Positions 1 to 6,600 of a DNA stretch of 8,048 nucleotides are shown in pieces. Positions within the stretch are counted from its first letter, which is position 1, and every line of letters starts with the position of its first letter. Location of the stretch: the NCBI GenBank assembly GCA_035319145.1, contig DATHDH010000107.1, positions 1 through 8,048 on the forward strand, written 5' to 3'. The notes beneath the pieces were generated by a model, which ran no database searches, had not been told where the DNA came from, and saw only the letters and a list, made by a program, of their open reading frames with translations. The DNA is from JAAYUK01 sp035319145 (GTDB lineage: Bacteria; Nitrospirota; Thermodesulfovibrionia; Thermodesulfovibrionales; Dissulfurispiraceae). A program made the translations under genes and the position numbers.

Positions 1-183
1 GACGCTAAAAAAGAGCACAATCTGCTCAGGGCGTTGGTCCTCACCGTGGTGTCGAATGTCAACGGTGTTCAGGACGTGCGTCTTCTCATCGAGGGGAAAG
101 AACTCAGCACGTTGGCGGGGCACGTGCCGCTGACAGGGTCCCTGTTGCCTGTCACGCAGAATACGGAGCGCCCCCCTCGGTAA
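1..183 (+). CDS. GerMN-domain protein, C-terminal fragment
   Basis: The frame is open from base 1 to a TAA at 181-183 and gives 60 residues; the start lies left of the window. The readable part contains VRLLIEGKELSTLAGHVPL (residues 27-45). This matches the end of the GerMN domain, where a strand of the type 'V-x-L-L-[IV]-[ED]-G' is followed by 'TLAGH' and a short tail. In spore-formers GerM is a lipoprotein linked to sporulation and germination. In non-sporulating Gram-negatives the same domain occurs in short exported proteins of unknown, probably envelope-related, function, often next to amidase or rph genes. The signal peptide or membrane anchor expected at the N-terminus cannot be seen. 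The tail after the domain is short and ends in ERPPR. The gene lies on the same strand as rph, 92 bases upstream, and may share its transcript. The family call is from recalled motif similarity; the precise role is unknown. Confidence 0.72.
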   Translation, partial: DAKKEHNLLRALVLTVVSNVNGVQDVRLLIEGKELSTLAGHVPLTGSLLPVTQNTERPPR

Positions 184-194
184 TCGCATCGTGA

Positions 195-214
195 TGGCGT
201 CATACAGCACGCCA
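195..214 (+). other. Small inverted repeat downstream of the GerMN gene
   Basis: TGGCGT (195-200) pairs with ACGCCA (209-214) around an 8-base loop, 11 bases after the GerMN stop codon. It could be a weak 3'-end hairpin of the upstream gene. No T-run follows it, so it does not look like a standard intrinsic terminator, and a 6-bp stem can arise by chance. Confidence 0.25.
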
Positions 215-243
215 GAGGATAATCAATAAAACGTGCTAATGAA

Positions 244-257
244 AGGGCTGCTGCCCT
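244..257 (+). other. Hairpin in the rph leader
   Basis: AGGGC (244-248) and GCCCT (253-257) form a perfect 5-bp GC-rich stem with a TGCT loop. It ends 8 bases before the rph Shine-Dalgarno sequence. No T-run follows, so a terminator role is unlikely. It may shape the rph leader or stabilise a processed 5' end, but this is inference from position only. Confidence 0.3.
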
Positions 258-265
258 GAAAATAT

Positions 266-273
266 GGAGGGAG
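266..273 (+). promoter_or_regulatory. Ribosome binding site of rph
   Basis: GGAGGGAG is a near-ideal Shine-Dalgarno sequence just before the ATG at 276. It decides the start. An in-frame ATG at 264 would place this motif inside the coding region and add only four residues (MEGV) not expected in RNase PH, so 276 is preferred. Confidence 0.85.
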
Positions 274-275
274 TA

Positions 276-1004
276 ATGAGAGTTGACGGCAGACGGCCGG
301 ATCAGTTGAGACCGGTGAGCATCGTACGAAATTTCATCAGGAATGCCGAAGGCTCGGTTATGATTACGGTCGGCATGACGCGCGTTATCTGTACCGCGTC
401 TGTTGAAGAGCGTGTCCCGATGTTTCTTCGCGATCAGAAGCGAGGCTGGGTTACGGCCGAATACGGCATGCTTCCGCGCTCAACATCATCGCGCATGCAG
501 CGCGAATCGACATCAGGAAAGGTTGGGGGCCGCACCATGGAAATCCAGCGACTGATTGGCCGAGCTCTTCGCTCAGTCGTCGATTTCGAGGCGCTCGGCG
601 AACGCACCTTCTGGGTGGACTGCGATGTCATCGAGGCGGACGGCGGTACGCGAACGGCATCTATTACCGGCGCCTATGTCGCCCTCGTCGACGCCGTGCG
701 CCATGCCATGCAGCGGGGCCTGATAACGAAGAACCCTCTGAGAGATACCGTTGCGGCCGTCAGCGTCGGGGTCGTCGGCGATGAACCACTCCTGGACCTC
801 TGTTACGTTGAGGATAAGGGGGCCGAGGTCGATATGAATGTCGTCATGACCGGCAGCGGAAAAATTATCGAGGTGCAGGGCACCGCCGAGACCGTGCCGT
901 TTTCGCGGGACCGGCTCAATGCGCTCATGGACTTGGCCGAATTCGGCATTGTCGAATTGACGCACGTTCAAGAAGAGGCGCTCAGCGTCGATATGGTAAA
1001 ATAG
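276..1004 (+). CDS. rph: Ribonuclease PH
   Basis: This encodes a 242-residue phosphorolytic 3'-to-5' exoribonuclease that trims tRNA precursors, using phosphate to release nucleoside diphosphates. The length fits the family (about 240). The protein opens with the typical MRVDGRRPDQLRP. It carries the RGWVTAEYGMLPRST stretch (residues 56-70), Arg86 (in GGRTME), and the phosphate-binding Arg126 in ADGGTR. The metal-site acidic residues fall in EDKGAEVDMNVVMTGSG (179-195), where Asp180 and Asp186 match the positions known from bacterial RNase PH. The enzyme works in the cytoplasm as a hexameric ring. It starts at the ATG behind a strong Shine-Dalgarno sequence. It is followed after 5 bases by ftsH, without the rdgB (ITP/XTP pyrophosphatase) gene that often follows rph. 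No truncation or frameshift is seen. Confidence 0.97.
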   Translation: MRVDGRRPDQLRPVSIVRNFIRNAEGSVMITVGMTRVICTASVEERVPMFLRDQKRGWVTAEYGMLPRSTSSRMQRESTSGKVGGRTMEIQRLIGRALRSVVDFEALGERTFWVDCDVIEADGGTRTASITGAYVALVDAVRHAMQRGLITKNPLRDTVAAVSVGVVGDEPLLDLCYVEDKGAEVDMNVVMTGSGKIIEVQGTAETVPFSRDRLNALMDLAEFGIVELTHVQEEALSVDMVK

Positions 1005-1009
1005 TACTT

Positions 1010-2818
1010 ATGCAAAACAAGGGTATATACAAGAGTCTGTTTATCTGGCTGATGATCGGCCTGTCGATGATTGTTCTCTTCAATCTCTTCAGTGTGCCGC
1101 AAAAGGGAGAAAAAGAAATCATATTCTCGGATTTCCTCGCCAAGGTCGATGCATCTGAAATAGACGAGGTGACCATCAAGGAGAACAGCATTTCGGGCCG
1201 TTACAAGGACGGCACGAAATTTCATACCGTGGCGGCAAACTATCCCGCTCTGGTCGACGACTTACGGGCCAAGAATGTGAAAATTGCGGTCCGGCCGATT
1301 GATCAGAACCCCTGGTATGTGAATTTCTTTTTCTCATGGGGACCGATTATCTTCCTGGTTGTTGTCTGGATATTCTTCATGCGCCAGATGCAGATGGGCG
1401 GCAACAAGGCCATGTCGTTCGGTAAGGCGCGGGCAAAACTTGTCTCCGACAAATCCGTAAAGGTTACCTTCGCTGATGTCGCCGGGATCGAAGAGGCAAA
1501 GGCCGAAGTCGAGGAGATAATCGATTTTCTGAAAGACCCCCAGAAGTTCTCGCGCCTCGGCGGGAAGATCCCGAAGGGCTGCCTTCTGGTCGGCTCTCCG
1601 GGTACCGGCAAGACCCTTCTGGCGAAGGCCATAGCCGGGGAGGCCGGCGTTCCTTTTTTCTCGATTTCGGGATCGGATTTTGTCGAAATGTTCGTCGGCG
1701 TCGGTGCCTCCAGGGTTCGCGATCTCTTTGAACAGGCAAAAAAGAGTGCCCCCTGTATCATCTTTATCGACGAGATCGACGCGGTCGGACGCCACAGGGG
1801 TGCCGGGCTCGGCGGCGGGCATGACGAACGTGAGCAGACCTTGAATGCGCTGCTTGTCGAGATGGACGGCTTTGAAGGCAACGTCGGCATCATCATTCTG
1901 GCCGCCACAAACCGGCCGGACGTCCTCGATCCCGCATTATTGCGGCCGGGACGCTTTGACCGTCAGATAGTGGTACCGGTTCCCGACGTGAAGGGAAGAA
2001 ACGAGATCCTGAAGGTCCATACGCGGAACATCCCGCTTGACAGCACGGTAGATTTAGACAAAATTGCGCGCGGCACCCCGGGATTTTCGGGAGCGGATCT
2101 TGCAAATCTGGTTAATGAGGCCGCCCTGATTGCTGCGCGTCGCTCGAAGGATAAAGTCGGCATGACCGATTTCGAGTTTGCGAAGGACAAGGTCCTCATG
2201 GGCGTGGAACGCAGGAGCATGGTGCTCAATGATGAAGAGAAGAAGAATACGGCATTCCATGAAGCCGGCCACGCGCTTGTCGCCAAACTGACCCCCGGGA
2301 CCGATCCGATCCATAAGGTCAGCATCATTCCCCGCGGCCGCGCGTTGGGCGTCACCCAGCAGCTTCCGATAGATGATAGGTACACCTATAACCGTGAATA
2401 CCTCGTCAACCGCCTGAAAGTACTGATGGGCGGACGTGTCGCCGAAGAGACGGCGCTTCATCACATGACCACGGGTGCCGGAAACGACCTTGAGCGCGCA
2501 ACGGAACTCGCGAGGAAGATGGTTACGGAGTTCGGCATGAGCGAACTGCTCGGCCCCCTCACCTTCGGCAAGAAGGATGAGCAGATATTCCTCGGCCGCG
2601 AGATCGCGAAACACAAGGATTACAGCGAAAAGACCGCTATCGAAATAGATGAGGAGACAAAGAGAATCGTCATCGAGGCCTATAACAGCGCAAAGAATCT
2701 TATCGTCGAAAATCGCGACCTTCTGGAAGCCCTCGCAAATGCCCTTCTGGAGCGAGAAACCATCGAAGGCAGCGACATCGATGCCATCTTTGCCACCGCC
2801 CGTCCATCAGCTGCGTGA
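1010..2818 (+). CDS. ftsH: ATP-dependent zinc metalloprotease FtsH
   Basis: This 602-residue inner-membrane AAA+ protease degrades misfolded membrane proteins and short-lived regulators. Two membrane helices (about residues 8-27 and 110-125) flank a periplasmic FtsH_ext region. The AAA module follows: Walker A GSPGTGKT (195-202), Walker B IIFIDEID (250-257), pore motif FVEMFVG (224-230), and the second region of homology TNRPDVLDPALLRPGRFDR (300-318) with arginine fingers Arg312 and Arg315. The M41 peptidase domain has HEAGH (417-421) with Asp493 as the expected third zinc ligand. Walker A has Ser where GPPGTGKT is more common. The protein is about 40 residues shorter than E. coli FtsH because the C-terminal tail is short. 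The start gives the usual short basic N-terminus. No clear Shine-Dalgarno sequence precedes it, so coupling to rph translation 5 bases upstream is likely. The stop codon overlaps the folP start. Confidence 0.98.
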   Translation: MQNKGIYKSLFIWLMIGLSMIVLFNLFSVPQKGEKEIIFSDFLAKVDASEIDEVTIKENSISGRYKDGTKFHTVAANYPALVDDLRAKNVKIAVRPIDQNPWYVNFFFSWGPIIFLVVVWIFFMRQMQMGGNKAMSFGKARAKLVSDKSVKVTFADVAGIEEAKAEVEEIIDFLKDPQKFSRLGGKIPKGCLLVGSPGTGKTLLAKAIAGEAGVPFFSISGSDFVEMFVGVGASRVRDLFEQAKKSAPCIIFIDEIDAVGRHRGAGLGGGHDEREQTLNALLVEMDGFEGNVGIIILAATNRPDVLDPALLRPGRFDRQIVVPVPDVKGRNEILKVHTRNIPLDSTVDLDKIARGTPGFSGADLANLVNEAALIAARRSKDKVGMTDFEFAKDKVLMGVERRSMVLNDEEKKNTAFHEAGHALVAKLTPGTDPIHKVSIIPRGRALGVTQQLPIDDRYTYNREYLVNRLKVLMGGRVAEETALHHMTTGAGNDLERATELARKMVTEFGMSELLGPLTFGKKDEQIFLGREIAKHKDYSEKTAIEIDEETKRIVIEAYNSAKNLIVENRDLLEALANALLERETIEGSDIDAIFATARPSAA

Positions 2819-3657
2819 TTCTGCGCTGCAGAAACCACACCTTAACCCTTTCCCGAACACATATCATGGGGGTGCTCAATGTCACCCCTGATTCCTTTTC
2901 TGATGGCGGGCACTTCTTCGACCTCAATCGAGCGGTGGCCCATGCCGAGTCAATGGTGGCCGACGGGGCCGATATCATCGACATAGGAGGGGAATCGACG
3001 CGTCCCGGCGCGGCGGCCGTTCCGGCGGATGAAGAGCTGCGGCGCACCATTCCCGTAATCGAGGCACTGGCGTCACGCGTTTCGGTTCCCATCTCTATTG
3101 ACACCTGCAAATCGGCGGTCGCCGAACGCGCGCTTCAAGCCGGAGCCGCCATGGTGAACGACATAAGCGGACTGAATTTTGATTCGTCAATGGCGAATAC
3201 TGTCGCGACTTACCATGCGGCGGTCTGCCTCATGCACATCAAAGGCTCTCCAAAAACAATGCAGAAAGCCCCGACCTATGAGGCACTCATTCCCGAGATT
3301 ATGGATGCGCTTCGCCGCAGCATTCTCATCGCCATCGACGCCGGCATCGGGGATGATCAGATTGTCGTGGACCCCGGCATCGGATTCGGAAAGACCTTCG
3401 ATCAAAACCTGCAGATCATCAATCGGCTGTCCGATTTTACTGTGCTCGGCAAGCCGGTGCTTGTGGGCACCTCGCGTAAGGCGTTTATCGGCGCAGTGCT
3501 CGACGGTGCGCCGCCCGAGGATCGCCTTGAAGGAACACTCGCGGCCGTTGCACTTTCTGCATACAACGGAGCCGCTATTGTGCGCGTCCATGACGTAAAG
3601 GCGGCGCGCCGCTTGCTCCGCGTTGTTGATGCGGTGAAGAGCGAGTCCATGCCGTAA
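2815..3657 (+). CDS. folP: Dihydropteroate synthase
   Basis: This 280-residue cytoplasmic enzyme condenses 6-hydroxymethyl-7,8-dihydropterin pyrophosphate with p-aminobenzoate to form 7,8-dihydropteroate in folate synthesis; the family is the target of sulfonamides. It has the TIM-barrel signature motifs in order: IMGVLNVTPDSFSDGG (17-32, Asn22), the DIGGESTRPGA loop (56-66), SIDT (94-97, Asp96), NDISG (115-119), DPGIGFGKT (186-194), GTSRK (218-222, Lys222), and RVHDV (257-261). These cover the pterin, pyrophosphate and sulfonamide-site residues known from bacterial DHPS. The GTG start at 2815 overlaps the ftsH TGA as GTGA. The next ATG (2866) would remove the first barrel strand, so GTG is preferred. 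No Shine-Dalgarno sequence is seen, so translation probably depends on ribosomes finishing ftsH. ftsH-folP is a widely conserved pair. The genes that often follow in other lineages (glmM, cdaA) are absent here. Confidence 0.96.
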   Translation: MILRCRNHTLTLSRTHIMGVLNVTPDSFSDGGHFFDLNRAVAHAESMVADGADIIDIGGESTRPGAAAVPADEELRRTIPVIEALASRVSVPISIDTCKSAVAERALQAGAAMVNDISGLNFDSSMANTVATYHAAVCLMHIKGSPKTMQKAPTYEALIPEIMDALRRSILIAIDAGIGDDQIVVDPGIGFGKTFDQNLQIINRLSDFTVLGKPVLVGTSRKAFIGAVLDGAPPEDRLEGTLAAVALSAYNGAAIVRVHDVKAARRLLRVVDAVKSESMP

Positions 3658-3685
3658 ACTGCCCTTTGCCTCATGAGACGGCTGC
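3658..3685. other. 28-base gap between convergent stop codons
   Basis: This is the whole space between the folP TAA and the stop of the minus-strand hybrid kinase. The only pairing noticed is a 5-bp GACGG/CCGTC repeat (3677-3681 with 3693-3697) with an 11-base loop, partly inside the kinase gene and without a T-run. I see no convincing terminator for either direction. Confidence 0.6.
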
Positions 3686-6600
3686 TCAATGCCCGTCGAG
3701 TATTTCCCGAACCCTTCTGAGCAGCTCGGCAGGACTAGCCGGCTTCCTCAGGAAGTTCGTGCCTTCCTCCAGAATTCCCCGTCTGCTCGTCATATCGGCA
3801 GGATAGCCGCTCATAAAAAGAACCTCGACTTCGTTCCGGACCTTTCTCATCTGCTCATATGCAAGACGACCGTTCATCCCGGGCATGACGACATCCATTA
3901 TCACAAGTTTTACCGCATGCTGGTGTTCCCTGAATTTCTCGACCGCATCGTGACCGTCAACAGCAATGAATACCTTGTATCCGGCCTGCTCCAGCAATGA
4001 TCTGGCGACCCTCCTGATGTCCGCGTCATCCTCGACAAGAAGAAGGGATTCCGTGCCGCCCTCCAACACATCGCTGCGCCCGACCCGTTGCAGCGGACCA
4101 GGAGTGTTGTCCTCCTTCTTCAGGAATATGCGAAAGACCGTTCCCCTGCCGACTGCGCTCTCTACGGTGATATGTCCGCCATGCTGCTCGATAATGCCGA
4201 ACACCATCGAGAGGCCGAGGCCCGTTCCCTTGCCGATCTCCTTGGTTGTATAGAAGGGCTCGAATATTCTCTCGACAGTCGCTTCATCCATGCCTTCTCC
4301 CGTATCGGCAACGCTTATACAGACGAAATCTCCTTCCGTATCACTCCCCTTCTTCGCAGCAGTCGCGGGAACATCCTCTGTTGCTATGGTCAGTACCCCG
4401 CCGTCAGGCATGGCGTCGCGCGCATTGGTCGAGAGATTCATGAGCACCTGCTCGATCTGCACTCCATCGACCACGGCAAGGAGAGGCCCGTCATGAAGCT
4501 GAACTTTGATGTCGATATCTTCGCCGATAAGTCTCTGAAGCAGCTTTGCGGATCGGCCGACGACGTCGTTGATGTCGAGCAGCTGTTTTTCGAGCATCTG
4601 CCTCCGGCCGAAGGTGAGGAGGCTCCGGGTAAGTGCCGCGGCTTTGTCAGTGGACGCCATGATCTCTTCGATGAAGGCGCTCTGGCGTGTGTGCTTGGGA
4701 GTCAGCGTAGAAAGCATGTATGCATTGCCGACGACCGCCGAGAGCATGTTGTTGAAGTCATGGGCTATGCCGCCGGCCAACTGCCCAATCGCTTCCATCT
4801 TCTGCGCCTGGCCCAACTGCGCTCGCAATCGTTCCCGCTCCTCCTCCGATCTCCTGGCCTGTGTTATATCGACCGCATAGACCGCAACACGGGCAACCTT
4901 GCCGTCCGTGCCGAATATGGGTGTCATGGTATTCAGAAAGACCTCACCACGGTGTTGATCTTCAAATACCACCATGTCTTTATTTTGAATCACCTCTTCC
5001 AACTTCCCCCTGCGACAAGCGGCGCAGTCCGGATCCAGGCGATCAAAAACAGAAGAACTGCTTAATTCAGCACGAGAGAATCCCGAGCGTCTCACCGCTG
5101 TTTCGTTTGCTGCAAGCACCCTACCGTTAACATCAAGCAGAAGCACGACTTCCGGAATGCTGTCAAGAAGTGCCCGCTCGGTTTCCTCGCTCAGCCGCAG
5201 CTGAGCGAGGGTCATCTCCTTCTCGGCGGCCAGACGCTTGTCTTCGGTAATATCCAGTACTGTAAAGGTTACGCCTTCTGCCCGATCCGCAGTATTCAAC
5301 ACCGATGAGCATAAAAGAACATCGATAGCCCGGCCCTCCCTACTGCGGAACACCGTCTCGATGACTCCTGTCCCATCTTCCTCAATCTGCCGCATCTGCT
5401 CCACGCTGAAGCGCTTATATTCCTCATCCGAAGGGAAAAGCATGCGCATATTCCTGTTCAGCAACTCATGATGCGCGTAACCGGCCAATGCGCAGAGGAA
5501 ATCATTTGCTTCCATCATAATGTTGTGCCGCGCCAGGCCGATGCCGATTGGCGCCGCGCGAAAGATACTCTTCAACTTGTTTGCGCTTGCCATAATCGAC
5601 TTCTCCGCTGCCTTGCGCTCATCAATATCATGGCAGATGCAGAACCGAAGCACTTCACCATCCCAGTCAATTGGGGTGGCGCTGATTAGTACTGAATAAA
5701 GAGAGCCGTCCTTCCGGCGATGTATCGTCTCAAAATGCCGCCCCAAGCGGTCCGGGTTTGCAAGTATTTCGGCAAATTCCTCTTTTGCAAAATGCGCATC
5801 CCAATCCCAAACTCGCAGTTGCATCAACTCTTCGGGAGGATAACCGAGCATTTCACTGAATCGCCGGTTAGCCTCGCGAACCTTCCCTTCGTCGTCAACC
5901 ATTACAATGCCATCAGCAGACAGATCAAAAAGCATACGGCGTCTGGTAGTTTCCTCCGCAAGGGCGATTTCCGCCAGCTTGTGATCGGTAATGTCGTGAT
6001 AAAATCCGTACCAGACGACGCTCCCGTCGGGTTCGCGCTGCGGCGTAGCATTCCCTTCGATCCAAAACCGGTGCCTGGTCTTGTTTTGCAGTCTGAACTC
6101 ATGTCGCCACTGCTTCAATGTTCGAGCGGATTCCAGGATCGAAAGCCGCAGTGCGGGAAGGTCTTCAGGCGCTACCAGGTCGAAGCCGACCTGGACATCC
6201 GCAAGGACCTCCTGCTGAGCAACACCCATCAAGTCGCTGATCGTAGGACTGACATACTCCCAGCGCTGCTCTCCGGTCGGCAGCAGGCGAAATGAAAAGA
6301 GAACACCAGGGAGCACCGACGCAGTCTTGGCAAGCTGCTCTTCAAGGAGCTCCTTGTTCTTACGCACCTCTTCGGCCCGTTTGCGTTCCGAGATGTCGCG
6401 GAACAGGCATTGGAGGACCTGCTGCCCGTCGGCAAAGCGGACAACCCGCGCACTCACCTCAACCGGAATGTGTTCCCCGCCTACCTTGAGGATCTCGGCT
6501 TCTTTCAGGAATCTGCCGCCGTCCCTATGCTCTCGAAACGCTGCCATATACGGCTCGGAATATTCCGGAGGGTGCAGTTCAAGAATGGGACGTCCGATGA

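Noticed and set aside
218..223. GATAAT as a -10 promoter element for rph
   Set aside because: It matches five of six consensus bases, but the hexamer 17 bases upstream matches only two of six of TTGACA, so the pair is not convincing.
1303..1908. Minus-strand open frame (201 codons) inside ftsH
   Set aside because: It is a shadow of the highly conserved FtsH AAA domain; the product is low-complexity and unlike any known family.
3677..3697. GACGG/CCGTC inverted repeat as a terminator
   Set aside because: The stem is only 5 bp with an 11-base loop, has no T-run, and sits partly inside the kinase coding region.
4088..5065. Long plus-strand open frame (325 codons) opposite the hybrid kinase
   Set aside because: It lies fully antisense to the PAS5/HisKA/HATPase region, which has unmistakable conserved motifs. 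The product has no recognisable domain, and the length is explained by codon bias of the opposite strand.
5720..6295. Plus-strand open frame (191 codons) opposite the PAS2-PAS3 region
   Set aside because: It is antisense to recognised PAS domains, with no ribosome binding site or known motif seen.
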